64,000 nucleotides of DNA from Lachnospiraceae bacterium (GTDB lineage: Bacteria; Bacillota; Clostridia; Lachnospirales; Lachnospiraceae): positions 1-64,000 of the forward strand of contig JAAWEK010000024.1 in NCBI GenBank assembly GCA_022794265.1. The letters run 5' to 3'. The notes under the pieces are model-generated. The model was not told the origin of the DNA. It did not search any database and worked only from the letters and a program-made list of their open reading frames with translations. How positions within the stretch are numbered: position 1 is the first letter of the stretch; every line of letters starts with the position of its first letter. Position numbers and translations under genes: made by a program. Shown here piece by piece: positions 43,953 through 56,645 of this stretch.

Positions 43953-43980
43953 TTACAATATCCTTAAATGTGTGTATAAT
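43953..43980 (+). promoter_or_regulatory. Promoter of the P-type ATPase gene
   Basis: TTACAA at 43953-43958 and TATAAT at 43975-43980, spacer 16, about 75 bases before the well-placed ATG at 44058. Confidence 0.5.
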
Positions 43981-44150
43981 GTAAAAAGAATCCTATCATA
44001 AATCAAATAACCGGATATAGAGAAAAGGACAAAAGAAATCACGGGAAGAAGGAGAATATGCAGACTATCTGAGCAGGCAGACAAGGCATTTTGCGGCTGA
44101 GGCAGATGGTATCACAAGCCGATACAGCTTATGACAGGCATGACAAAAAT

Positions 44151-46586
44151 ATGGAAAATAAGACAGAGAGATTGCCGGAAGAACCGGCCGGAGAAAAGAC
44201 ATTTACACGATATACGGCAGATATAGGAAATGGGCTGACATCGGAACAGGTAAGGGAATACCGGGAGCAGGGGCTGACCAACGAGGCGGTTGCGCCTCCG
44301 TCCAAAGATGTCAGGGAAATCATTATGAGTAATACATTTACTTATTTTAATCTGATATTTGCTATTATTGCAGCGCTGTTAATCGTTGTAGGTTCATTTC
44401 GTGATCTGACGTTTTTACCAATAATAATTGCCAATACTTTAATCGGTATTATACAGGAGATTCGGGCCAAGAAAACCCTGGAAGAACTTTCCGTGCTGAA
44501 CGCACCGAAAGCCAGAGTGGTCCGGGATGGACGGGTACATGAAATACCGGCGGAGGAACTGGTACTGGACGATATTGTGGTATTTAGCGGCGGAAATCAG
44601 ATTTGCGCGGATGCCATAGTGCTGGAAGGAGAGGTATCCGTCAATGAATCGCTGCTCACTGGTGAATCCGATGAGATTATTAAGAAACCGGGGGATAATC
44701 TGATGTCCGGTAGTTTTATCGTGTCCGGTTCCTGTCATGCCAGACTGGACAAAGTGGGGGCGGATTCCTATATATCCAGGCTGACGTTAGAAGCAAAAGC
44801 CATGAAAGAAGGAGAGCAGTCGGAAATGATACGCTCTCTGGACAAACTGGTAAAAGCGGTGGGAATAATCATTATTCCCATTGGCATCCTGTTATTCAGC
44901 CAGCAGTTTTTCTTTTCGGATGAGTCGTTGAGAAAAAGCGTTACCTCCATGGTGGCGGCTGTGATTGGAATGATACCGGAAGGATTATACCTGCTGGCCA
45001 GCGTTGCGCTTGTAATCAGCGTTATGCGTCTTGCGGGAAAAAAAGTTCTGGTGCATGATATGAAATGTATTGAAACACTGGCCCGGGTAGATGTGCTTTG
45101 CGTGGATAAGACAGGAACCATTACGGAAAATACCATGCAGGTTAATGACATCATAGCAGCCGGACCTTATAACAGTGAGGCTATGCCCTCCCTTATGGAA
45201 CTGGTCAGTGATTTTACGGCAGCCATGTCGGATGATAATATTACCATGCATGCGCTGAAGCAATATTTTAACCGGCCGGGAAACAGAAAACCGGACTCAG
45301 CCACTTCTTTTTCTTCTGAATTTAAATATAGCAGCGTAACATTTCCGGATAATGTATATATAATAGGAGCGCCGGAATTTGTGCTGCGGGAAGCCTATGA
45401 TAGCTATAAAAGTGAAATAGAAAAGCATAGCGCTTTGGGATACCGGGTACTGGTTTTTGGAATTTATGGCGGCAGGGCGGATGGAAAGGCTCTGACAGAG
45501 AAGGTTACGCCTCTGGGATTTATTTTGCTGTCTAACCCGGTGCGGAAAGAGGCGCCAGAAACCTTCCGCTATTTTGAAGAACAGGGAGTTGCCATTAAAG
45601 TTATCTCCGGAGACAATCCGGTTACCGTTTCGGAAGTGGCGAAACAGGCAGGAATTACCGGAGCGGAAAATTATATAGATGCCTCCACCCTGCACTCTGA
45701 TATGGAGATACGAAATGCCATATTAAAATATACCGTGTTCGGACGTGTGACGCCAAACCAGAAACGGCAGTTTGTACAGGCGTTAAAAGAGGCAGGACGG
45801 ACTGTGGCCATGACCGGAGACGGTGTAAATGATGTGCTTGCCCTGAAAGATGCAGACTGTTCGGTGGCAATGGCTTCGGGAAGCGATGCCGCGGCTCAGG
45901 CCGCCCAGCTGGTTCTGCTGGAATCAAATTTTGCCTGTATGCCCTCCGTGGTTCTGGAAGGCCGCCGCGTGGTAAACAATATACAGCGTTCCGCCAGCCT
46001 TTTTCTGGTAAAAAATATATGTTCCTTTTTGCTGGCGCTGTTTTCTGTATCTTTTATGTTAACATATCCCCTGCAGCCGTCCCAGATATCTCTGGTCAGC
46101 ATGTTTACGATTGGAATACCCGGATTCTTACTGGCGCTGCAGAATAATAAAAATATCATCCGGGGGCATTTTCTGACCAATGTACTGCTGAAAGCGCTGC
46201 CGGCGGGAATAACTGATGTATTGGCTGTGGGAACTTTTGTAATGTTTGCGAAAGTATTTGAACTGAATTTTACTGATGTTTCTACGGCTTGTACTATTTT
46301 AATGGCAATTATCGGCTGCATGATGTTATTTAAAGTAAGCCGGCCTATGACCCGGCTGAGCCGGGCGACCTGTATCGGCTGTATTGCCGGTCTGATTCTT
46401 TGCGGTATATTTTTAAACGACTTATTTGCACTGACCAAAATGTCTAAACAATGCATTTTGTTGCTGATTATCTTTGCGATAGCCACGGAGCCGGTGCTGC
46501 GGTATGTCAGTATGCTGACGGAACAAAGCCGATTGTTGTTTATAAAATTAAAGAAAGAGATAAAAGAAAAGCTGGGCAGAATATAG
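44151..46586 (+). CDS. Cation-transporting P-type ATPase (HAD type, CtpE-like)
   Basis: An 811-residue membrane pump with about ten helices. Actuator motif LLTGES, membrane motif MIPEGLYLLASVAL, phosphorylation site VDKTGTITEN, and TGDGVNDVLALKDAD in the hinge. The PEGL motif and size are closest to CtpE-like calcium/cation exporters, but the ion cannot be fixed. The start is uncertain: TTG 44091 and ATG 44106 are upstream in frame, and ATG 44151 (MENKTERLPEE) matches the usual family N-terminus. A well-placed ATG at 44058 behind GAAGGAG is in the same frame but a TGA follows at 44070. Confidence 0.85.
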   Translation: MENKTERLPEEPAGEKTFTRYTADIGNGLTSEQVREYREQGLTNEAVAPPSKDVREIIMSNTFTYFNLIFAIIAALLIVVGSFRDLTFLPIIIANTLIGIIQEIRAKKTLEELSVLNAPKARVVRDGRVHEIPAEELVLDDIVVFSGGNQICADAIVLEGEVSVNESLLTGESDEIIKKPGDNLMSGSFIVSGSCHARLDKVGADSYISRLTLEAKAMKEGEQSEMIRSLDKLVKAVGIIIIPIGILLFSQQFFFSDESLRKSVTSMVAAVIGMIPEGLYLLASVALVISVMRLAGKKVLVHDMKCIETLARVDVLCVDKTGTITENTMQVNDIIAAGPYNSEAMPSLMELVSDFTAAMSDDNITMHALKQYFNRPGNRKPDSATSFSSEFKYSSVTFPDNVYIIGAPEFVLREAYDSYKSEIEKHSALGYRVLVFGIYGGRADGKALTEKVTPLGFILLSNPVRKEAPETFRYFEEQGVAIKVISGDNPVTVSEVAKQAGITGAENYIDASTLHSDMEIRNAILKYTVFGRVTPNQKRQFVQALKEAGRTVAMTGDGVNDVLALKDADCSVAMASGSDAAAQAAQLVLLESNFACMPSVVLEGRRVVNNIQRSASLFLVKNICSFLLALFSVSFMLTYPLQPSQISLVSMFTIGIPGFLLALQNNKNIIRGHFLTNVLLKALPAGITDVLAVGTFVMFAKVFELNFTDVSTACTILMAIIGCMMLFKVSRPMTRLSRATCIGCIAGLILCGIFLNDLFALTKMSKQCILLLIIFAIATEPVLRYVSMLTEQSRLLFIKLKKEIKEKLGRI

Positions 46587-46621
46587 AGAAAATAAAGAAT
46601 AAAAAGAACATAAAAAAGAAT

Positions 46622-46669
46622 GGGCAGGTGCCGGATTCGCCGAAAGGATGTTCCGGTATCTGCCCGTTT
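46622..46669. terminator. Terminator between convergent genes
   Basis: GGGCAGGTGCCGGA at 46622-46635 pairs with TCCGGTATCTGCCC at 46652-46665 (two G-U pairs), followed by GTTTC. It lies between the ATPase gene and the oppositely oriented glycosyltransferase gene and could serve both. Confidence 0.7.
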
Positions 46670-46674
46670 CTGAA

Positions 46675-47658
46675 TTATCGTTTCAATTTTAATTTATTTA
46701 AAAAATAAAGCAACGGAAAACTAAAATAGGATATACCAAGGGCTAATCTAAGATATGGATTGGCATCATAATCATTTATCACCCGAAAACGAAATTTCCG
46801 GATATTATTTTTTGCCATTTTTCTGTATTTTCTGTATTTCCATCTTTGGGGAATCTGCAGATAGGCCAGCAGATTGTCACAGACAACGCTGAAGGCAATG
46901 GGATTCTCCAGTTCCGGAAAACGGTTGCCAAGATAGTTTTTCATATTTTCCGCATTGTGGATTAAGTCTAGTTTTTTAGGGGTAAATTTCAGAAAGGAGG
47001 TGCTGCTCTTACGTATGAAGTAATAATAACCGCTGTATGTATTATTGGAAACCCGGTGGGCTTTCTCAAATAATTTATACAAAACAGCAGTATCACCATA
47101 AAGATTTCCGTCCGGAAAACGAATGTCGGAAAATAATGAACTTCGAAACATTTTTGTTAAAACATAAGAATTTATTTTATTTTTATATAATAACTCTTTT
47201 AATCCGTCTTTTTTGCTTAACATATCACAGGGGGTTATGGTACGGCAGATGCCCATACCGTCCAGAGGAATCTCCGTAAAACAGCAGGTAGAAATATCAG
47301 CTTTCATTCTTACCAGGTCCCCATATAAAACTTCGATATATAATTTATTGAGATAATCATCACCGTCTACAAATACTACGTATTCACCATGCATATTATC
47401 TAAAGCAATATTTCTGGCATAAGAAACTCCCCCATGTTTTACATGAAAAACTTTTACGCGGCAATCGTTTGCCCCATAGTCATCACAAATAGTTCCTGTT
47501 TTATCCGTAGAGCCATCATCTACCAGTAGAACTTCAAGATTTTTATATGACTGGTTTAAAATAGAATCTACGCTGTCAATAATGTAATTTTCAATATTGT
47601 AAACAGGTACAATAACGCTTATCAGAGGATCAACCATAATGTATTCCTGCATATTCAA
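46675..47658 (-). CDS. Family 2 glycosyltransferase
   Basis: A 327-residue GT-A enzyme. ISVIVPVYNIENYI, LEVLLVDDGSTDKTG and YVVFVDGDDYLN (DxD-type metal site) are plain. The C-terminus KLDLIHNAENMKNYLGNRFP followed by helical, basic residues suggests membrane association. It transfers a sugar to a cell-surface polymer; the sugar is unknown. It stands alone. The start may be TTG 47658 (AAAGG upstream), ATG 47652 or ATG 47637. Confidence 0.9.
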   Translation of the reverse strand: MNMQEYIMVDPLISVIVPVYNIENYIIDSVDSILNQSYKNLEVLLVDDGSTDKTGTICDDYGANDCRVKVFHVKHGGVSYARNIALDNMHGEYVVFVDGDDYLNKLYIEVLYGDLVRMKADISTCCFTEIPLDGMGICRTITPCDMLSKKDGLKELLYKNKINSYVLTKMFRSSLFSDIRFPDGNLYGDTAVLYKLFEKAHRVSNNTYSGYYYFIRKSSTSFLKFTPKKLDLIHNAENMKNYLGNRFPELENPIAFSVVCDNLLAYLQIPQRWKYRKYRKMAKNNIRKFRFRVINDYDANPYLRLALGISYFSFPLLYFLNKLKLKR

Positions 47659-47997
47659 AATCTGCCTTTCCCTTATAAATTAGTTAAATTAATTATTCGT
47701 AATAAATAGATTTATATATAATATACCTAATAATATATCGGTTGTAAATAATAAAATTTAAGCAGAATTTTAAAAAATACTATTTAGTCAAAAAAAATTT
47801 ATGTGAAATAATATTTTATTAACGAAATATTAACGTTGTTTCTTATACGAAATAGACAAATCAGATAAATCATTGAAATCAAATGTTCATAATAAAAAAA
47901 TTGTATGAATCGGAATAGAGACTTTGTATGACAATATTACTGACAGATAAAATGAATGCGAAAGTGAAGTTCAGAAATGAAATGGAGGTAATTGCAA
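47659..47997. other. Gene-free divergent region before the PTS operon
   Basis: AT-rich, no gene or RNA recognised. TTAACGAAATATTAACGTT near 47818-47836 has a short dyad. The promoters of the glycosyltransferase gene and the PTS operon must lie here, but neither is a clear match. No antiterminator hairpin of the BglG type is convincing. Confidence 0.4.
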
Positions 47998-51326
<3,329 letters not shown>

Positions 51327-51362
51327 TGGCAGATAAAAGCGTTGTAGCAAGCGTTGCAGGGA

Positions 51363-51406
51363 AAAAATAACAGCGGCAACCGAAAAAGGCTGCTGCTGTT
51401 ATTTTT
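51363..51406. terminator. Bidirectional terminator of the PTS operon
   Basis: AAAAATAACAGC at 51363-51374 pairs perfectly with GCTGTTATTTTT at 51395-51406, with a further inner GC pairing. It lies between the GH1 gene and the convergent gene at 51412. Confidence 0.85.
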
Positions 51407-51411
51407 CATGT

Positions 51412-51927
51412 TTATAATCCCCAGTGAAGGCTGATATCACCAGTTGTTTCATCAATATCGAATACATTGGTTTTAACGGTATTATCATTATATTTGGTGT
51501 TAATAGTTGCATTGCCTGAAAGGGAGTTATTGTCTGTGTATAAATATATACAACAGTCGCTTTTGGATATATACCAGTCATTGGAATTCAGAAAGTTTAA
51601 ATTAAGAATTAAATCATCCGTTAGAGTATTTTTCTCTATAGCAGGAATTGTTATTTTAAAACAATATTCTCCGTATTTTCCGCCTTTTGTCTGAAATTTT
51701 CCGTTTTCTGATTTAATATTACATACTTCGTTTTCAAAGGAGCATTCTGCTGATACATTTTGGAGTTCTAGTTCTTTATCATTCACATAAATGCTTACAT
51801 TTAGAGTAATTCGATTCCCATTGTATAATTTACCTTTTATCATGGGACCAAATTTAAAATAAATCAGAGAAATTCCTATAATAAAAATAAAAGATATAAT
51901 CATTAATATTTTATGTTTTGTTTTCAT
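51412..51927 (-). CDS. Small secreted or anchored hypothetical protein
   Basis: A 171-residue protein with an N-terminal hydrophobic helix (about residues 8-25) after Lys-rich residues; the rest is beta-rich and outside. Four Cys residues (AECSFENEVC, and DCC near the end) could form disulfides. No known domain. ATG 51927 follows AAGGAGTAC. It lies 23 bases behind the XRE regulator gene on the same strand, so it may be co-transcribed with it. Confidence 0.6.
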   Translation of the reverse strand: MKTKHKILMIISFIFIIGISLIYFKFGPMIKGKLYNGNRITLNVSIYVNDKELELQNVSAECSFENEVCNIKSENGKFQTKGGKYGEYCFKITIPAIEKNTLTDDLILNLNFLNSNDWYISKSDCCIYLYTDNNSLSGNATINTKYNDNTVKTNVFDIDETTGDISLHWGL

Positions 51928-51950
51928 GTTTTTTGTACTCCTTTATATAA

Positions 51951-52526
51951 TCAGTTTTTATCCGGTTTTGTATCTTTGTGTTCCACATTTCCCAGCTGAT
52001 ATCCCAGCAGTTCGTCCAATAGCAGTAACGCCTTTGTCTTTAACTCGGAACTGGAAAACATACCTTTTGTGGCCAGGGCCGCTGACTTTTTGGCATAAGC
52101 GATTCCCTGACTGAAGAGATGTTCTTTAAATTCCTGCTGTGCCTGTTTATAATATGTAATGGCAAGCAGGGCCGCGGTCTCATCATAAAGGGAATTATCT
52201 TTTGTCAAAGTGGGTTCCAGTGAATGTATCACTGCAATGTAATCCTGCGTGTGATATTTCTGCTTGGCAGACAGATAGGTACTCTCTTTATCGCCGGACA
52301 TAACAGGTGAGACGGGGGCAGTCTCATCATCTGCCATCAGCTGGTTCAAAGGAATATCCAGGGCTTTGGCGATATATTCTAAAGTTTTAATAGACGGAGA
52401 GGCGGCACCGCTTTCTATCTGGCTCAGCATATTTCTGGTAATAAAGGTACCCACAACTTCACTCTGCGTCATTTTTTTCGCAAGCCGCGCCTCTTTTATT
52501 TTTTTTCCCAGTTCAATCTGTGTCAT
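51951..52526 (-). CDS. XRE-family transcriptional regulator with TPR-like C-terminus
   Basis: A 191-residue protein. Residues 5-60 are a helix-turn-helix of the XRE/Cro type (GKKIKEARLAKKMTQSEVV with FITRNMLSQIESG). The remaining 110 residues are helical with TPR-like repeats (LSAKQKYHTQDYIAVIHSLE, QEFKEHLFSQGIAYAKKSAA), the arrangement of peptide- or ligand-responsive regulators. Targets unknown. ATG 52526 follows GAGGTG. It may control the divergent genes at 52764 onward. Confidence 0.85.
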   Translation of the reverse strand: MTQIELGKKIKEARLAKKMTQSEVVGTFITRNMLSQIESGAASPSIKTLEYIAKALDIPLNQLMADDETAPVSPVMSGDKESTYLSAKQKYHTQDYIAVIHSLEPTLTKDNSLYDETAALLAITYYKQAQQEFKEHLFSQGIAYAKKSAALATKGMFSSSELKTKALLLLDELLGYQLGNVEHKDTKPDKN

Positions 52527-52685
52527 AGTTGCACCTCATTTCAATGTTTCAATCTTACTATATAAAAAAGTATTCTGCAATATATTAAATCTGTAAATAA
52601 TCCAAAAGATATTTAATGAATGTTAAATGATATTTACATTTTAGCATAGGATTTTTTAATCTTCAACCAGATAAGGTAAATTTTA

Positions 52686-52713
52686 TTGACATTTTATAAT
52701 TATGTGTTATAAT
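52686..52713 (+). promoter_or_regulatory. Promoter before the paralogous membrane protein genes
   Basis: TTGACA at 52686-52691 and TATAAT at 52708-52713 with a 16-base spacer, about 45 bases before ATG 52764. Confidence 0.8.
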
Positions 52714-52763
52714 TTATACAAAGCTAAGGATTTTAAAAGTTATATGTTCAGAGGGAGGTACAA

Positions 52764-53570
52764 ATGGAAAGTTGTATGGAATGGTATCGGTTTAAAAGTT
52801 CTAAATTCCGGGCATGTATGACCGGATGTGCTGCTGGGTTAATAGTAATACTTATTGTTGATGCTTTGTTATTTTGTTTTGACATTGTAGATTATGATTT
52901 AAAGAGGGATATGTTTTTTACGGATATGATTAATCTGGTAATTTTGTCAGCGGCATTACTTTGGGCATTTGCTTTTTCAAATGCATGGTTTGCTTTGACC
53001 AGAGATACCCTTCTATATGTTAAAAGAGGCAGGATTAAGGGCAGATATAATATTAAGAGATGTAACATAAAAAGGGATTACGGATATTTAAGGTATGTTT
53101 TTAATGAAGAGTGTACGATAAAGAGGCTGACTGATATACGGATTTTAGTTGAGACAGAGCAGGAGGAACGGTTTATCTTAAAAGGAACCTGCTTTTCGCT
53201 AAAGACATTTGAACAATTATTTGAATGTCTGGACTATTTAAAAAAATATGATATACCTGGCAGGGACGGAATCTATATGATTCCCCAATACATATTTAAA
53301 AAACAGTTAATCAGACAATCCTTCCTGTATGCACTGTTTAGTTGGAAAATACCCTGCAGGATAGAGTTTTCCAAAGATTTTCTGCTTATTGATAATCAGG
53401 CTTATCCACGTAATAAGCTATCGGATATTGTTTTATCAGAAGAGAATAATATCCGCAGACTAATATTACATCTGGGTAATAAGAAGAAAGTCTGTTATTT
53501 GGGAAGCGCAGAAGATGATATACTGGATTCTGCTATAATAAAGAAAGAGATTCAGAAACTTATGAGCTGA
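52764..53570 (+). CDS. Membrane-associated hypothetical protein A
   Basis: A 268-residue protein with two hydrophobic helices in its first third (about 18-42 and 54-76), then a cytosolic basic domain. The start MESCMEWYRFKSSKFR and ILKGTCFSLKTFEQLFECLD are shared with the next gene, a plain paralogue. The domain after the helices looks like a YcxB- or PH-like beta fold (KRLILHLGNKKKVCYLGSA), tentatively. ATG 52764 follows GGGAGG. Function unknown. Confidence 0.75.
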   Translation: MESCMEWYRFKSSKFRACMTGCAAGLIVILIVDALLFCFDIVDYDLKRDMFFTDMINLVILSAALLWAFAFSNAWFALTRDTLLYVKRGRIKGRYNIKRCNIKRDYGYLRYVFNEECTIKRLTDIRILVETEQEERFILKGTCFSLKTFEQLFECLDYLKKYDIPGRDGIYMIPQYIFKKQLIRQSFLYALFSWKIPCRIEFSKDFLLIDNQAYPRNKLSDIVLSEENNIRRLILHLGNKKKVCYLGSAEDDILDSAIIKKEIQKLMS

Positions 53571-53612
53571 GTATGTGTGAAAATAAAGGGAGGTACTTAT
53601 GGAAAAGAATAT

Positions 53613-54401
53613 ATGGAATGGTATCGTTTTAAAAGTTCCAAATGGAGAACAGTAATGATTGGCTTTACGATGGGATTTTTTTTAACAATTTTGATTGATG
53701 GGATTTTGGGAAAAGTTTTAGATATCAGTACAGAAAAAGAGTTATATTATGTGGAATTACTTGATATCGGTATATTTATAGTATGTTTAATCTGGGCGGC
53801 TGTGTATACGCATATATGGTTCAGCTTTTCGGGGGATACACTATATTATGTACAGCGTGGAAAAGTGAAAGGAAGTTATAATGTTAATGAATGCACTTTT
53901 ACAAGGGATTATAAAAAAGTAAGAGTAATTTTCCTGAAATTTTTATCTAAAAGGTTAACTGCCAGAATCCGGATTATTGTTGAAACGAAAGAGGAAAAAA
54001 GAGATATTTTAAAAGGAACCGGTTTTTCCATAACTACGTTTGATAACATATTTGACCGTATTGAAGAATTGAGAAAATATGATAAAATAGGAAAAAACGG
54101 AAGGTATCTGATTCCTCAGAGGATATTAAAGAAACAGATTGAAAAACAGTCATTTCTGCATAGGCTGGACAGTTGGAGAACCCCCTGGAAACTGGAATTT
54201 GCCAAAGGATTTCTTGTTGTAAATAACAAAGCATATTCAAGAAGCAAAATTAAGGATATCAAAATTGACAAAAACAGGAAAGTACGTAAATTAATACTCC
54301 GTTTGGATGACCAAAAGAAAACGTTTTATTTGGGAAGCACAGAAGATACTCTGTTGGATATTGCTGCTCTGCAGAAAGAAATCGGGATTTTTATGAGTTA
54401 A
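53613..54401 (+). CDS. Membrane-associated hypothetical protein B, paralogue of A
   Basis: A 262-residue protein that aligns over its full length with the preceding gene (MEWYRFKSSKWRTVMIGFT, two hydrophobic helices, ILKGTGFSITTFDNIFDRIE, and a C-terminal FYLGSTEDTLLD). The ribosome site GGGAGG at 53589-53594 and ATG 53602 are in the place of A's start, but that ATG is out of frame by two bases compared with A. Translation probably begins at ATG 53613, or by a GTG at 53577 that precedes the site. Function unknown. Confidence 0.7.
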   Translation: MEWYRFKSSKWRTVMIGFTMGFFLTILIDGILGKVLDISTEKELYYVELLDIGIFIVCLIWAAVYTHIWFSFSGDTLYYVQRGKVKGSYNVNECTFTRDYKKVRVIFLKFLSKRLTARIRIIVETKEEKRDILKGTGFSITTFDNIFDRIEELRKYDKIGKNGRYLIPQRILKKQIEKQSFLHRLDSWRTPWKLEFAKGFLVVNNKAYSRSKIKDIKIDKNRKVRKLILRLDDQKKTFYLGSTEDTLLDIAALQKEIGIFMS

Positions 54402-54454
54402 AGAAATAATAAATACCGTTACCGTTAAATTGAGGATTCAACAGGAAAGATAAG

Positions 54455-55138
54455 GTGATGATTATGGCTGAGTGGTGGGAGACATTATTAACAATTGAAA
54501 AAATACTATATTGTATTGCGGTTCCGTCCACAATAATATTAGTTTTACAGACCCTTGTACTTTTATTTGGGGCTGATGGACATGAAGGAATTAATCCCAG
54601 CGATACTTCCGGTCTGGATTTAGATGCTGACTGCTGCGGTCCGCATCATGGAATGGATTTTTCCGGCACAGATATTGATATGGGAGGACATACCCACGGG
54701 GACTGGGAGGATATGCCGGTTCTTCAGGATTTTGATACTCTCCGTTTATTTACGGTGCAGGGATTGGTTGGCTTTTTTACTACTTTTTCCTGGGCTTCCA
54801 TAGCGGGAATCAGTCAGGGGGTTGCTCACTGGACGGCAATGTTGATTGGCTTTATATTAGGCGTTATTCTGATGTATGCGGTTGCTGTTATCATTAAGTA
54901 TTCCAGACGTCTGGCGGAAGACGGAACCTTTCATTTGAAAAACACACTGGGGCAGACAGCCACCGTTTATCTGCCGATTCCACCGGAACGGCAGGGGCAG
55001 GGAAAAGTAAATATAACGGTACATAATCGTTTTTTGGAGTTAAGTGCGGTTACAAATGAGCACAGGACTATCAAAACAGGGGAATCGGTGCGGATTACGG
55101 ATATCATAAACGATTCTGTTGTTGTTGAGATAGATTAG
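54455..55138 (+). CDS. NfeD-like membrane protein, flotillin partner
   Basis: A 227-residue membrane protein. One helix near residues 10-40, a His/Asp-rich loop (DCCGPHHGMDFSGTDIDMGG), two further helices (about 95-145) and a C-terminal OB-fold (GTFHLKNTLGQTATVYLPIP then RFLELSAVTNE). This is the NfeD1b/YuaF type usually encoded beside flotillins, where it assists membrane microdomain assembly. The His/Asp loop is unusual and could bind metal. ATG 54455 follows AAGGTG. Confidence 0.8.
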   Translation: MMIMAEWWETLLTIEKILYCIAVPSTIILVLQTLVLLFGADGHEGINPSDTSGLDLDADCCGPHHGMDFSGTDIDMGGHTHGDWEDMPVLQDFDTLRLFTVQGLVGFFTTFSWASIAGISQGVAHWTAMLIGFILGVILMYAVAVIIKYSRRLAEDGTFHLKNTLGQTATVYLPIPPERQGQGKVNITVHNRFLELSAVTNEHRTIKTGESVRITDIINDSVVVEID

Positions 55139-55214
55139 CTGCTTTGAAAAGATGGCAGAAAGATGTATTCAGGATTAAAAGTACAAAAAGAAAAGTTCAT
55201 CAGGAGGAAGAAGT

Positions 55215-56645
55215 ATGGGTTACGAATTGATTATTGCGATTGCAATCGCGACGGTTGTGTTACTGGTTTTGATTATAGGTATTCTTTCAAGGTATCGCAA
55301 GTGTCCATCCGACAAAGTTTTGGTTATTTATGGTAAAGTAGGTTCCGGAAGAAACGGGGAATCCAGATCGGCAAAGTGTATTCATGGCGGTGCGGCATTT
55401 ATAGTACCGGTATTGCAATCTTATCAATACATGGATCTGACACCGATTTCCATTAATGTGGATTTGAGAAATGCACTGTCGAAACAGAATATCCGTGTAG
55501 ACGTTCCGTCAAGGTTTACAGTTGGAATATCCACAGAGGCAGGAACCATGCAAAATGCGGCAGAGCGGCTGCTGGGGCTGAAAATGAACGAAATTCAGGA
55601 GTTGGCAAAGGATATCATTCTGGGACAGCTTCGTCTCGTGATTGCCACTATGGATATAGAAGAAATTAATTCCGACAGAGATAAATTTTTGATATCTGTT
55701 TCTAATAATGTAGAAATAGAGCTGAAAAAAATTGGTCTTAGGCTGATTAACGTGAATGTTACCGATATCAATGACGAATCCGGCTATATTGAAGCTCTGG
55801 GTAAGGAAGCTGCAGCCAAAGCCATCAATGATGCGAAAAAGAGTGTTGCAGAAAAAGATAAAGACGGTGAGATTGGTCAGGCCAACGCCCGCCGGGAACA
55901 GCGTATACAGGTGGCGGCTGCAGATGCCGCCGCTATTAAGGGTGAAAATGAAGCCAAAATAGAAGTTGCTCTATCAGATGCAGCAAGGCGTGAAAAAGAA
56001 GCGGAGGCATTGAGACTTGCTACAGCTGCCGAGCAGGTTCAGGCGGCAAAGGCAAAAGAAGAAGCCTATGTTGCACAGAAAGAGGCAGAACAGAACCGTG
56101 CCGATTTGGAGCGGGCAACCCAGCAGGCAGATGTAATTGTTAAGGCGCAGATTGCAAAAGAACAGGCAGAGATTGCAGCAGAGGCGGAAGCAGAAGTAGT
56201 CAGACGTAAGGCCCGTGGTGAAGCGGATGCTATCTATGCGAAGATGGAAGCTCAGGCGAAAGGTATGCAGGAGATGCTGTCAAAGCAGGCCCTTGGTATG
56301 CGGGAACTGGTGGCAGCAGCCGGCGGAGATGCCGATGCAGCCGTGAAGCTTATTGTTGCGGATAAATTACAGGATCTTATGCAGATACAGGTGGATGCGA
56401 TTAAGAATATCAAGATTGACAAGGTTACGGTCTGGGATTCCATGAATGGTAATGGCAGCGGAAGCGGAACGCCCACCACAGCCAATTTTCTTTCAGGAAT
56501 GATGAAGTCGATTCCACCTTTAAATGAAGTATTTAAACAGGCTGGTATGGAATTGCCGTCATTTTTAGGTACTGAGAGAAAAGACGGGGAAGAAGACAGT
56601 ATAGAGGAAATGGTGGAACAGACGAAACATGAATCTGAAACATAA
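55215..56645 (+). CDS. Flotillin-like SPFH-domain protein
   Basis: A 476-residue membrane scaffold. One N-terminal hairpin helix (YELIIAIAIATVVLLVLIIG), the SPFH domain (about 30-210), and a long Ala/Glu/Lys coiled coil (about 215-390, rich in EAE repeats) and a C-terminal flexible tail with GNGSGSGTP. Flotillins organise ordered membrane patches and affect signalling and protease complexes. The previous gene encodes its NfeD partner; the next begins 17 bases before its stop. Confidence 0.93.
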   Translation: MGYELIIAIAIATVVLLVLIIGILSRYRKCPSDKVLVIYGKVGSGRNGESRSAKCIHGGAAFIVPVLQSYQYMDLTPISINVDLRNALSKQNIRVDVPSRFTVGISTEAGTMQNAAERLLGLKMNEIQELAKDIILGQLRLVIATMDIEEINSDRDKFLISVSNNVEIELKKIGLRLINVNVTDINDESGYIEALGKEAAAKAINDAKKSVAEKDKDGEIGQANARREQRIQVAAADAAAIKGENEAKIEVALSDAARREKEAEALRLATAAEQVQAAKAKEEAYVAQKEAEQNRADLERATQQADVIVKAQIAKEQAEIAAEAEAEVVRRKARGEADAIYAKMEAQAKGMQEMLSKQALGMRELVAAAGGDADAAVKLIVADKLQDLMQIQVDAIKNIKIDKVTVWDSMNGNGSGSGTPTTANFLSGMMKSIPPLNEVFKQAGMELPSFLGTERKDGEEDSIEEMVEQTKHESET

